A stretch of DNA of 64,000 nucleotides from DATEGZ01 sp035519535 (GTDB taxonomy: Bacteria; Acidobacteriota; Vicinamibacteria; Vicinamibacterales; SCN-69-37): the NCBI GenBank assembly GCA_035519535.1, contig DATIWF010000104.1, forward strand, positions 4,370-68,369. The letters run 5' to 3'. A model generated the notes under the pieces. That model did not search any database. It had not been told where the DNA came from and was given only the letters and a program-made list of their open reading frames with translations. This document shows positions 1-7,689 of the stretch, piece by piece. Position 1 is the first letter of the stretch. The number at the start of each line of letters is the position of its first letter. The position numbers and the translations under genes were made by a program.

Positions 1-190
1 GCAGCGCGTAGAAGTAGAACTGATCGCCCACCGCGGCGCCAATGGCGCCGGAGATGACGACGCCCACGGCGTCAAGCCGCCCTTGACTGACCAGGGTCGC
101 GGCCGTCACAAAGACGATCTCGCCCTCCAGACTGGCGGCGATGAGAATGACGAGGTAGGCGAGCGGGCCGCCGGCGTCCGGAAGGTGCAT
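1..190 (-). CDS. DedA-family (VTT domain) membrane protein, 5' part only
   Basis: The window edge cuts this gene, so only about the first 63 codons are present. The ATG at 190-188 overlaps the stop of the upstream aminotransferase by one base (TGATG), which implies translational coupling. The visible residues include a hydrophobic segment (AYLVILIAASLEGEIVF) and then SGAIGAAVGDQFYFY. This resembles the DedA N-terminus, with its re-entrant loop around an acidic residue followed by a G-D-Q-x-x-Y-Y type motif. DedA/VTT proteins are inner-membrane proteins linked to lipid scrambling or undecaprenyl-phosphate recycling. That role would suit a neighbour of a sugar aminotransferase, but the assignment rests on a short fragment. 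Confidence 0.6.
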   Translation of the reverse strand, partial: MHLPDAGGPLAYLVILIAASLEGEIVFVTAATLVSQGRLDAVGVVISGAIGAAVGDQFYFYAL

Positions 191-1461
191 CAGCTGCGCG
201 CGTGGGCCGCCTCCGGCGCGGCCGCCTGGCGGGACGCGACCTCGCGCACGACAGTCGCGACGCGCTCCACTTCAGCCGGCGTGAGGGACTCGTACACCGG
301 AATCTGCACGGCCTCCTGGGTTTCGTCGGCGCCGGGCGTGGCCGCGGCGAACGGCTTGAACAGCTCCATCTGTGTGCAGACGTCGACGTGGAGCGTCTCG
401 AGGTCGACGCCGCGGCGGAGGCACTGCAGCACCACGGCGTCCCGCGCCGGCATGTACGCGCAGTACTGATAGAACACGTGCGTCCGGTCGGGCGGCACGA
501 CCGGCAGGCGGACGCCTGGAATGGTGCGCAGCGCGTCGGTGACACGCGCGGCGTGCGCCTGCGTGTCGGCCGTCCACTGGTCGAGCCGCTCGAGCGCCTG
601 CAGCCCAAGCGCCGCCTGCACGTTCGCGTAGCGCGCCGTGTAGTCGGCGGGCAGGGGCTCGAGCGAGCGGATCGTCTCCCACAGATACACGTCGGGGTTC
701 GTGCCGAAGATCGCCGACACCCACAGCACGGGAAACAACGTCCACGTGAAGACCCGCGGGCGGATCGAGATGCGCTGCACGCGGCCCTGGAACAGCCGCT
801 TCTTGACCATCTCGACCGTCGGCGGCGGCTCCTTCGACGCGATCGCGGCGATCCGATCGGCCAGCCCGGCGTTCCGAGCTACAGCCATTCCCCCGCCGTA
901 GGTGTTGAGCGGCTTGAGCGTCTGGAAACTGAAGAGGGCGGCGTCGCCGATCGTCCCGACCGGTTGACCGCGATAGGTCGCGCCAAGCGCATGGGCGCAG
1001 TCCTCGATCACCGCGAGCTTGTGCTTCGCGGCGACCTCGAGGATGCCGTCCAGGTCGCACGGCAGGCCCCAGAGGTGCGTGGGCACGACGGCGACGGTCT
1101 TCGGCCCGACGACGCGCGCGAGCGTCGCCGGCGTGATGTTGAACGTCGCCGGATCGACGTCGGCGAAGACCGGCGTCAATCCGGCGACACGGGCGATCTC
1201 GGGTATGACCCAGAACGTCAGAGCTGGAAGGATGATTTCACTGCCGGAGGGAAAATTCAGCGCCTTGAGGATGTAGTAGAACGCCATGCGGCCGTACGAC
1301 GCCGAGATCGCCCGCACGCCGCCCAGGCGTCGCGCGAATGCCTGCTCGAACGCCGCCACGTGCGGGCCCTCGATGAGCTGGCCCCGCCCCTCGATCTCGT
1401 CGATGAGCTCCTGCGTGTTGGGCAGGACGCGCGCGCCGTAGCGGGAAATTGCGGTCAGCAT
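190..1461 (-). CDS. DegT/DnrJ/EryC1/StrS-family PLP aminotransferase
   Basis: This 423-residue protein has the fold-type I sugar aminotransferase pattern. There is a substrate/PLP loop near residue 55 (SASYGRMAFYYIL), the PLP aspartate region VIEDCAHALGA, and the Schiff-base lysine in FSFQTLKPLNTYGGG at Lys183. The family transfers an amino group to keto-sugars for polysaccharide or LPS decoration, or to other carbonyl substrates; the actual substrate cannot be read from the sequence. The start overlaps the 3' end of the upstream radical SAM gene by 7 bp and the stop overlaps the DedA-like start. The three genes therefore form one transcription unit, possibly building or moving a modified envelope lipid or glycan (inference). 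Confidence 0.85.
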   Translation of the reverse strand: MLTAISRYGARVLPNTQELIDEIEGRGQLIEGPHVAAFEQAFARRLGGVRAISASYGRMAFYYILKALNFPSGSEIILPALTFWVIPEIARVAGLTPVFADVDPATFNITPATLARVVGPKTVAVVPTHLWGLPCDLDGILEVAAKHKLAVIEDCAHALGATYRGQPVGTIGDAALFSFQTLKPLNTYGGGMAVARNAGLADRIAAIASKEPPPTVEMVKKRLFQGRVQRISIRPRVFTWTLFPVLWVSAIFGTNPDVYLWETIRSLEPLPADYTARYANVQAALGLQALERLDQWTADTQAHAARVTDALRTIPGVRLPVVPPDRTHVFYQYCAYMPARDAVVLQCLRRGVDLETLHVDVCTQMELFKPFAAATPGADETQEAVQIPVYESLTPAEVERVATVVREVASRQAAAPEAAHARS

Positions 1462-2849
1462 GATTCGATCTGCGAGAGTTCCACTTTCTCACGCTCGGCG
1501 TGGAAGCGCGTGACCCGCGCGTCCAGCCGCGCAACAAATTCTCTCACCTTCGGGGCCGTGATGCGCAGGTAGTTCGCCACATACGACGGACGCATGTAGA
1601 ACCGGCAAAACGCCGCGCCCAGCAGATACTTGAGCTCGTCGTTCGTCATGTTCGGGTGCGTGAACGTCGGCGTGAACCCATCGAATCGCTCCCAGTCGCG
1701 CTCGATGATGAGCGGCTCCATCCGCTTGAAGAGCGGCGTGCCCGGATATGGCGTCAGGATCTTGAACTGCGCCACCGTGGACCCCAGGTCGGCCGCGTAC
1801 TCGATCGTCGCCGTGATCGACTCCTTCGTGTCCTCCAGGAACCCGATCACGTAGAACGCCGCCGTGACGATGCCGAGCTGGCGGCAGCGCGTCACCATGG
1901 CGCGCTGGTGGGCCTCCGGGATCGGCCGCCGGCCGACCTTTTTGAGGACCGCCGACGAGACGGCCTCGACGCCGAAGCTCATCGCCCGCAGGCCGGCGCG
2001 GTGCATCGTCGCCAGAAGCTCGGCGTCGAGCCGGTCGAGCCGCGTCTCGCATTCGAACGTGAGGTCGAGGTCGCGCGACAAGATGCCGTCGCAGAGCGCG
2101 ACCACGCGCTCGCGATCCTGCGTGAACAGCGGATCGCGGAACACCACGTGAGGGCGAGGGATGAGATCGGTCAGGTGGACGAGCTCCTCGAGGATGTTTC
2201 CGACCGATCGGGCCCGGTACGTCGACAGGATGCGATGGGGGCAGTACGTGCAGAACTCCGGACACGACCGGCTCGCGAGCAAGGGAAACGACCCGCCGGC
2301 CGGACGGCCGGCAAACGGCAGCCGGAAGCGGCGGCGGTCATCGCCGAGGACCTCCCACCGCGGAAACGGCAGCGAGTCGAGATCGGCGACGGCCGGGCTG
2401 TCCACGCGCCCCTCGAGCATCTCGCCCTGGAACAGCCGCGCGAGGGCCGCCTCGGGCTCGCCGTCCACGAGGAAATCGGCGGAGGATTGATAGAGCTGCG
2501 GCAGCTTCGACGCCGTCAGGCCGATGAAGCCGACCCTGGTCCCGCGCGCCCGCATGGCCGCGCCCCACTCGGCCTCGCGCTTGTAGTCCACGAGCGATGA
2601 GAGCACGATCGCCACGTCGGCCGGGACCAGCTCGCCGCGCGTGGCGACGACTTCGTGCCCGGCCCGGGTGGCGAGCGCCGCCGCGTACGCGAGGTGCACG
2701 CTGGGCAAGTCGTGCATCCGGCGCTTTAAGGCGGCCACCGCGGCCGTCACGTTGCTGAACGGAATGAGACGCGACCCGTACCCCCCCGCGACGGTGTCCT
2801 TGCTGACGAAGCCCCCCGTGGCTTTCAAATCCGCTAACGCGATACGCAT
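1455..2849 (-). CDS. Radical SAM protein, cobalamin-binding (B12-type) class
   Basis: The protein is 464 residues. The N-terminal ~150 residues look like the Rossmann-type domain found before B12-dependent radical SAM enzymes (strands VAIVLSSLVDY, VGFIGLTASK, DFLVDGEPEAAL). A complete CX3CX2C 4Fe-4S motif follows, with Cys196, Cys200 and Cys203 in SCPEFCTYCPHR, then an Elp3/MiaB-like barrel (FRDPLFTQD, SFGVEAVSSAVLKKVGR, GFLEDT). The D-x-H-x-x-G cobalamin signature is not evident, so B12 use is uncertain. It is followed with a 7-bp overlap by the aminotransferase. The product could methylate or rearrange a lipid or glycan, but no specific reaction can be named. Confidence 0.8.
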   Translation of the reverse strand: MRIALADLKATGGFVSKDTVAGGYGSRLIPFSNVTAAVAALKRRMHDLPSVHLAYAAALATRAGHEVVATRGELVPADVAIVLSSLVDYKREAEWGAAMRARGTRVGFIGLTASKLPQLYQSSADFLVDGEPEAALARLFQGEMLEGRVDSPAVADLDSLPFPRWEVLGDDRRRFRLPFAGRPAGGSFPLLASRSCPEFCTYCPHRILSTYRARSVGNILEELVHLTDLIPRPHVVFRDPLFTQDRERVVALCDGILSRDLDLTFECETRLDRLDAELLATMHRAGLRAMSFGVEAVSSAVLKKVGRRPIPEAHQRAMVTRCRQLGIVTAAFYVIGFLEDTKESITATIEYAADLGSTVAQFKILTPYPGTPLFKRMEPLIIERDWERFDGFTPTFTHPNMTNDELKYLLGAAFCRFYMRPSYVANYLRITAPKVREFVARLDARVTRFHAEREKVELSQIESC

Positions 2850-2939
2850 GAGATCCCCTCAGTGCCGGATAGGAAACGAGTACGGACAGTGCGCCGCGGA
2901 GCCGCGGCTCCGCGTTCTGTCCACCACCAACACAGACGG

Positions 2940-3524
2940 TCAGCGCGAGAGGGGAGGGGCGCGAGACCCGGACGAACCGAGCGTGCGATCGAGAACGGGT
3001 GGCGAGCGGCGAAGCGCCACCGGGGTCGAGCTCGCCGGTGGCGAAAGATGCAGAGGATCGGCGGCGTCGACCGCGAGCGTCCAGTCCGACCCCGGAATGA
3101 GATCGTCGCCGTTGTCGCCGGCCTGCTTGCCCACGCCGGGACTGCCCGCGGACACCAGGTCGGGCTGGGCCTTGCGCGGACGCACGTGCTTGAGGTGCCC
3201 GCGCTTCGTCCCGCGCCAGACGTGCACCCCGGCGCTGATGTCCGACGCGACGATCTCCGGACGGCCGTCTCCGTCGAGATCGAACGCGCCGACTTTCAGA
3301 ATCGGAGCGCTGAGCCGGAGAACGCGCAGCGACTGCGTCGCCGAGAGCCAGACTTGCAGGGTGGAATCGGGTCCGCGCTGCAGAACCGTGACGACGTCGC
3401 GCAGACCGTCCCGGTCGAAGTCGCCGTAGACCGGATCGGCGGCCGCCTTGGGGGGCAGGCCGACAAGTCCCGCTGCCACCACGGCCCACGCAAGAGACCG
3501 CACGAGGCGGGGGCGACGGATCAT
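2940..3524 (-). CDS. Secreted FG-GAP/VCBS-repeat protein
   Basis: This 194-residue protein has an N-terminal signal peptide (basic MIRRPRLVR, then the hydrophobic run SLAWAVVAAGLVGLPP, predicted cleavage near AAADP). Two calcium-binding FG-GAP-type loops follow: DFDRDGLRD near residue 36 and DLDGDGRPE near residue 82. These repeats normally form blades of a beta-propeller. Two or three are too few for a complete one, so this is a short or degraded member. The C-terminal 60 residues are low complexity and rich in Pro, Ser and Arg. It is separated from the radical SAM unit by 90 bp on the same strand. No function can be assigned. Confidence 0.6.
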   Translation of the reverse strand: MIRRPRLVRSLAWAVVAAGLVGLPPKAAADPVYGDFDRDGLRDVVTVLQRGPDSTLQVWLSATQSLRVLRLSAPILKVGAFDLDGDGRPEIVASDISAGVHVWRGTKRGHLKHVRPRKAQPDLVSAGSPGVGKQAGDNGDDLIPGSDWTLAVDAADPLHLSPPASSTPVALRRSPPVLDRTLGSSGSRAPPLSR

Positions 3525-3535
3525 GTGTTGTCAGC

Positions 3536-3563
3536 AGTATAACCGGTACTCGGCCCCTGCGAA
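3536..3563 (-). promoter_or_regulatory. Possible promoter for the FG-GAP gene
   Basis: On the minus strand TTCGCA (3563-3558) is followed 16 bp later by TATACT (3541-3536). The -10 box lies 11 bp before the ATG, so any leader would be only a few bases. The -35 match is 4 of 6, so this is tentative. Confidence 0.35.
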
Positions 3564-3666
3564 CGAACGAGGCCGAAATTCCTCGGAAAATCCGCGACCT
3601 TGAACGGCGCAGAACGAGTCGGATAGGCTGGCGCGGCCCGGACGTGACGGGTTTGTCGAGGCCTTG

Positions 3667-5127
3667 ATGCCCCACGATCAGATCTTCATCAACGGCGAGT
3701 TCACCGACGCGGCGACCGCCGATACGCTGGACGTCATCGACCCGGCCACGACCAGGCGCGTCGGGACGGCGGCCGATGCGACGGAGGCCGACGTGGACCG
3801 GGCGGTCACCGCCGCACGCGGCGCGTTCGAGCGCACATGGCGCGCCACGTCGGCCCAGGAGCGCGGCCGCATCCTCATGCGCCTCGCCCAGACGCTTCGC
3901 GACCGCGCCGACGAGCTGGCCGCGCTCGAGACCCAGACGTGCGGCAAGCCGATCGTAGAGTCCGAAAGCGACCTGGCCGACGCCGCGACGTGTTTCGAGT
4001 ACTACGGCGGACTCGCGACGAAGATCCACGGCGACGTCGTGCCCGTGCCCGACGACGCGATGGTGCTGGCGCTCAACGAGCCGGTCGGCGTCGTCGGACA
4101 AATCATCCCGTGGAACTACCCGCTCCTGATGGCGGCATGGAAGCTGGCGCCGGCGTTGTGCGCCGGCTGCACCGTCGTGCTCAAACCGGCGGAAGAGACG
4201 CCTCTCACCGCGCTCGCCTTCGCGCGGAGCTTCGCGGAGGCCGGCGTCCCGCCCGGGGTGATCAACATCGTGACGGGCCGCGGCGAGCGCGCGGGCGCGG
4301 CGCTCGTGGCGCACCCCGACGTGGACAAGATCGCCTTCACCGGCAGCGTCGAGGTCGGCAAGCAGGTCATGGCGTCGGCGGCCGGCACGCTCAAGCGCGT
4401 CACGCTCGAGCTCGGCGGCAAGTCGCCCACGATCATCTTCGCGGATTCGGACTTCGAGGCAGCGCTCCAGGGCGCGCTCTTCGGCGTCTTCCTCAACCAG
4501 GGCGAGATGTGCTCGGCCGGCAGCCGCGTCCTCGTCGAGCGGTCGGTCTATCAGCGCGTGCTCGACGCCATGGTCGAGCGCGCGCGCGGCATCGTCCTCG
4601 GCCCCGGCGCGGATCGCGACACCCGGATGGGACCGCTCGTGAGCCGGCGGCACTTCGATCGCGTCCGCGCCTATCAGGACCTCGGCCGGCGCGAGGCGAA
4701 GCTGGCCCTGGGCGGCGGGCGCGCGTCCGGTCCCCGTCTCGACGCCGGACTGTTCGTCGAGCCGACGATCTTCTACGACGTCGACAATCACGCGCGGATC
4801 GCGCAGGAGGAGATCTTCGGGCCCGTCGCGTGCGTCATGCCGTTCGACGACGAAGAGCAGGCGATCCGCGTCGCCAACGACTCGCCGTTCGGGCTCGCCG
4901 CGTCGGTCTGGACGCGCGACATCTTCCGCGCGTTCCGCCTCGTCAAGCGCCTGCGGTCGGGCGTCGTCTGGGTCAATCACTCGCAGCCCGCCCCGGTCGA
5001 AGCGCCCTGGGGCGGCGTCAAGCAGAGCGGCATCGGGCGGGAGCTCGGACGCTGGGGCGTCGAGGCCTATCTCGAGACGAAGCAGGTGTACATCAACCTC
5101 GACGAGACGCCGATCGAGTGGCCCTGA
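3667..5127 (+). CDS. NAD(P)-dependent aldehyde dehydrogenase (betaine-aldehyde dehydrogenase-like)
   Basis: The 486-residue protein covers the whole ALDH superfamily fold. It has the cofactor segment IIPWNYPLLMAAWKLAPAL, the adenine-side motif FTGSVEVGK, the general base Glu248 in LELGGKSP, the nucleophile Cys282 in NQGEMCSAGSR, and the closing motif EEIFGPVACV. It should oxidise an aldehyde to the acid. Similarity in style to betaine- and amino-aldehyde dehydrogenases suggests a small polar aldehyde, but the substrate is not determinable. I start at ATG 3667 rather than at the TTG immediately before it. It is followed after 33 bp by acylphosphatase, which appears to have its own promoter. 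Confidence 0.9.
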   Translation: MPHDQIFINGEFTDAATADTLDVIDPATTRRVGTAADATEADVDRAVTAARGAFERTWRATSAQERGRILMRLAQTLRDRADELAALETQTCGKPIVESESDLADAATCFEYYGGLATKIHGDVVPVPDDAMVLALNEPVGVVGQIIPWNYPLLMAAWKLAPALCAGCTVVLKPAEETPLTALAFARSFAEAGVPPGVINIVTGRGERAGAALVAHPDVDKIAFTGSVEVGKQVMASAAGTLKRVTLELGGKSPTIIFADSDFEAALQGALFGVFLNQGEMCSAGSRVLVERSVYQRVLDAMVERARGIVLGPGADRDTRMGPLVSRRHFDRVRAYQDLGRREAKLALGGGRASGPRLDAGLFVEPTIFYDVDNHARIAQEEIFGPVACVMPFDDEEQAIRVANDSPFGLAASVWTRDIFRAFRLVKRLRSGVVWVNHSQPAPVEAPWGGVKQSGIGRELGRWGVEAYLETKQVYINLDETPIEWP

Positions 5128-5148
5128 CGCCGCCTGCGCGGCCGCGAT

Positions 5149-5154
5149 TATACT
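5149..5154 (+). promoter_or_regulatory. -10 box TATACT just upstream of acylphosphatase
   Basis: TATACT ends 6 bp before the ATG at 5161 and no ribosome binding site lies between. This geometry predicts a transcript that starts at or within a base or two of the start codon (leaderless). The -35 is poor: CTGACG (5124-5129) would need a 19-bp spacer. Confidence 0.45.
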
Positions 5155-5160
5155 GGTGCG

Positions 5161-5433
5161 ATGCTCACGGCCCGGCGCTACCAGGTGAGCGGGCGCGTCC
5201 AGGGTGTGGGCTTCCGGTTCTTCGTGCTGGAGGCGGCCGAGCAGGAAGGCCTCTCCGGCTGGGTGCGGAATCTGCCGGACGGCCGCGTGGAGATCGCGGC
5301 CGAGGGCGACCGCGAAGCGATCGAGCGCTTCGAGGGCCGGGTGCGGCGCGGGCCGCCGGCCGCGCGGGTCGAGCGCATGGACACGAGCGACGAGGTCCCG
5401 ACCGGGCGCCCCGGCGGCTTTCGCATCGCGTGA
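5161..5433 (+). CDS. acyP: Acylphosphatase
   Basis: The 90-residue protein has the usual family length. The first signature VSGRVQGVGFRFF contains the phosphate-binding loop and catalytic arginine, and the second signature GWVRNLPDGRVEI contains the catalytic asparagine. The enzyme hydrolyses acyl phosphates in the cytoplasm. The ATG fits the family's N-terminus and sits 6 bp after a TATACT box with no Shine-Dalgarno. It lies six bases upstream of apt, and the two are probably co-transcribed. Confidence 0.93.
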   Translation: MLTARRYQVSGRVQGVGFRFFVLEAAEQEGLSGWVRNLPDGRVEIAAEGDREAIERFEGRVRRGPPAARVERMDTSDEVPTGRPGGFRIA

Positions 5434-5439
5434 CCGACC

Positions 5440-5970
5440 GTGACTGAGGAAGAAATGGACGCATTGAAGCAGCGAATCCGGCACGTGCCGGATTTTCCGA
5501 AGCCGGGCATTCTGTTCTACGACGTCACGACGCTGATGAAGGACCCGTACGGCTTCAACCTCGCCGTCGAGGCGATGGCCGAGCCGCACCGAGGCGCGCA
5601 CGTCGAGCTCGTCGTGGGGATCGAGAGCCGCGGGTTCATCTTCGGATCGGCCGTCGCCGACCGGCTGAAGAGCGGCTTCGCGCCGGTGCGCAAGCTCGGC
5701 AAGCTGCCGGCGAAGACGCGCCGCGCGTCGTACGCGCTCGAGTACGGCACGGACTCGCTCGAAATCCACGAAGACGCCGCGCATCGCGGCCAGCGCGTCC
5801 TCATCGTCGACGACCTGCTGGCGACCGGCGGCACGGCCGCCGCGACCGTGGGCCTGGTCCGCGGCCTGGGCGCGGAAGTCGTCGGCGTGCAGTTCTTGAT
5901 CGAGCTCGTGGCCCTTCGGGGACGCGACAAGCTGAAGGGCGAGCAGGTCGGCGCCGTGCTGGCGTACTGA
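5440..5970 (+). CDS. apt: Adenine phosphoribosyltransferase
   Basis: The 176-residue protein (or 171 if translation begins at ATG 5455) matches Apt end to end. It has the N-terminal PDFPKPGILFYDVTTLMKDP, the flexible loop segment TRRASYALEYGTDSLEIH, and the PRPP-binding loop VLIVDDLLATGGTAAAT. It converts adenine and PRPP to AMP for purine salvage. The GTG at 5440 follows the acylphosphatase stop closely. The internal ATG at 5455 is equally compatible with the family. Confidence 0.95.
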   Translation: MTEEEMDALKQRIRHVPDFPKPGILFYDVTTLMKDPYGFNLAVEAMAEPHRGAHVELVVGIESRGFIFGSAVADRLKSGFAPVRKLGKLPAKTRRASYALEYGTDSLEIHEDAAHRGQRVLIVDDLLATGGTAAATVGLVRGLGAEVVGVQFLIELVALRGRDKLKGEQVGAVLAY

Positions 5971-5979
5971 CGACGAATC

Positions 5980-6056
5980 GCGCCCGTAGCTCAGGTGGAT
6001 AGAGCACCGCCCTCCTAAGGCGGGGGCCGCCCGTTCGAATCGGGCCGGGCGCACCA
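5980..6056 (+). tRNA. tRNA-Arg (anticodon CCT)
   Basis: The full cloverleaf can be drawn. The acceptor stem GCGCCCG/CGGGCGC is perfectly paired, and the D stem is GCTC/GAGC. The anticodon stem CCGCC/GGCGG carries loop CTCCTAA (anticodon CCT, reading AGG). The T stem GCCCG/CGGGC has loop TTCGAAT. The discriminator base is A and the CCA tail is encoded. It sits 9 bp after apt and 22 bp before the TPR gene. Confidence 0.97.
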
Positions 6057-6078
6057 GGACCGACGTGAGGACCGTGAG

Positions 6079-6801
6079 ATGAAGGCACAGGAACGACGAC
6101 ACCTGAAAGAGAACGAATTCGCGATCACGACCCGGCGCGTCGTCGAGACGCTGCAGGCGAACCGCGACCGGGCCGTCATCGCGGCCGCCGCGATCGTCGT
6201 CGTGCTCGTAATCGGCGGCGGCTGGGCCTACTGGCACAAATACACGAGCGACGAGTCCGGCGCGCTGCTGGGCGTCGCCATGTCTGTGGCCCAGGCGCCG
6301 ATCGTTCCGCCGCCGACCGTGCCCGGCGCGACCCAGAGCCCCGGCACGTATCCGTCGGATCAGGCCAGGCAGGAAGCGGCCGTCCAGGCCTTTCAGCAGG
6401 TCGTGACCCAGTACCCGAACACTCCAGCCGGGCTGACGGCGCGCTACCAGCTGGCCGTCGCGCTGCTGACGCTCGGGCGCCTGCCGGAAGCCGAACAGGC
6501 GTTCACCACGGCGGCCAGCCAGGCGGGGTCGTCGATCTACGGGCCGATGGCGCGGCTCGGGCGCGCCGAGGCGTTGCGCGCCCAGAACAAGTACGACGAC
6601 GCCATCAAGGCGTTCACGGACCTCGCGGCGGAGCGCGACAGCGTGCTGCCGGTCGACGGCGTGCTGATGCAACTCGCCGAGACGTGCCTCAAGGCCGGCA
6701 AGACCCAGGAGGCGCGCGCCGCCTTCAAGCGCGTCGTCGATGAATTCCCGGATTCGGGGTATTCAACCGAGGCGCGCCAGCAGCTCGCGGCGCTCGGCTA
6801 G
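6079..6801 (+). CDS. Single-pass membrane protein with TPR domain (YfgM-like)
   Basis: This 240-residue protein has a charged cytoplasmic N-terminus (MKAQERRHLKENEF), one transmembrane helix at about residues 34-52 (AVIAAAAIVVVLVIGGGWAYW) and a periplasmic domain of TPR-like helical pairs. The pairs carry the usual small/aromatic spacing (QAFQQVVTQYPNTPAG, AKYQLAVALLTLGRLPEAEQAF style, AFTDLAAERD, AFKRVVDEFPDSGYS). The layout matches YfgM/ancillary SecYEG translocon subunits and similar chaperone-associated proteins. The architecture is clear; the YfgM role is inference. Confidence 0.7.
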   Translation: MKAQERRHLKENEFAITTRRVVETLQANRDRAVIAAAAIVVVLVIGGGWAYWHKYTSDESGALLGVAMSVAQAPIVPPPTVPGATQSPGTYPSDQARQEAAVQAFQQVVTQYPNTPAGLTARYQLAVALLTLGRLPEAEQAFTTAASQAGSSIYGPMARLGRAEALRAQNKYDDAIKAFTDLAAERDSVLPVDGVLMQLAETCLKAGKTQEARAAFKRVVDEFPDSGYSTEARQQLAALG

Positions 6802-6807
6802 GCCGGT

Positions 6808-7689
6808 CTAGCGGAGCTTGTAGGTCAGCAGCTTGTAGACGAGGCGCGCGGCCAGGAAATTGGGCGCGACCAGCCCGGGCACCGGGCACAGCTCCACCAC
6901 GTCGCACGCCACGACGGTCTTCGTCTCGAACGTGCGCCGCAGCAGGGTCATGAGCTCCCGCCAGGAGAGCCCGCCCGGCTCCGGCGTGCCGACCGCGGGC
7001 ATGGTGCCGGGATCGAGCCCGTCCAGATCGATCGTGACGTACACGGTGTCGGACAGCGCGTCCACGGCTTTGGCCACCCACTGCGGGTCGTCGCGCATGT
7101 TCCAGTCGTAGAAAATCCGCGTCCCGATCGACGGCAGCGCGGCGACTTCCTCCTCCGAAATATTCCGAATCCCGACCTGCACGAGCGGCGCAAACTCGGC
7201 CGTGCGCCGCATCGCCGCTGCGTGACTGTGGCGCTGGCCCTGGTAGCCGTCGCGCAGGTCGGCGTGCGCGTCGATCTGAAGCACGCTGAGGCCACGGTGC
7301 GTCGCCGCCGCTTCGGCGACGATGGGTGAGGTGATCGAGTGCTCGCCGCCGAGCGTGATCAGGAACTTGCCGTCGCGCACGATGCCGCCGGCCGTGCGGC
7401 GGAGCTCGGCGAGCGCGGTCTCCATCGATCCCGACGTCAGATCCATCTCCGGCAGCGTGACGACGCCGCGGCCGTGGACGTCCACGCCGATTTCCTCGTC
7501 CCACAATTCGACCTGCGTCGAGGCGATCAGGAGCTCGCGCGGTCCGTTGCGCGTGCCGGGCACGTACGACGTCGTGCGATCGAGCGGGGCGGGCAGGATC
7601 ACGGCCACGGCCGTGTCGTAGTTCGATTCCTCGGGAAGCGCGCCGCCGAACTGGTAGGGCTGCAGGCGGCCGTAGGCGGGCACCGACAT
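6808..7689 (-). CDS. speB: Agmatinase-type ureohydrolase (arginase superfamily)
   Basis: The 293-residue protein carries the manganese-binding motifs of ureohydrolases in order: GGEHS, QIDAHADLRDGYQG and YVTIDLDGLDPGTMPAVGTPE. It should hydrolyse a guanidino group, releasing urea; agmatine to putrescine is the default reading. Its ATG overlaps the stop of the DHS-like gene (TGATG at 7691-7687), so the two are translationally coupled. That makes a guanidinylated product of the DHS-like enzyme an alternative substrate (inference). Confidence 0.88.
   Translation of the reverse strand: MSVPAYGRLQPYQFGGALPEESNYDTAVAVILPAPLDRTTSYVPGTRNGPRELLIASTQVELWDEEIGVDVHGRGVVTLPEMDLTSGSMETALAELRRTAGGIVRDGKFLITLGGEHSITSPIVAEAAATHRGLSVLQIDAHADLRDGYQGQRHSHAAAMRRTAEFAPLVQVGIRNISEEEVAALPSIGTRIFYDWNMRDDPQWVAKAVDALSDTVYVTIDLDGLDPGTMPAVGTPEPGGLSWRELMTLLRRTFETKTVVACDVVELCPVPGLVAPNFLAARLVYKLLTYKLR

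Noticed and set aside
2338..6672. Very long minus-strand open frame (over 1400 codons) across aldehyde dehydrogenase, apt and the tRNA
   Set aside because: It is antisense to well-recognised genes, Arg/Ala/Pro-rich and without any domain. Such shadows are expected in GC-rich DNA with few stop codons.
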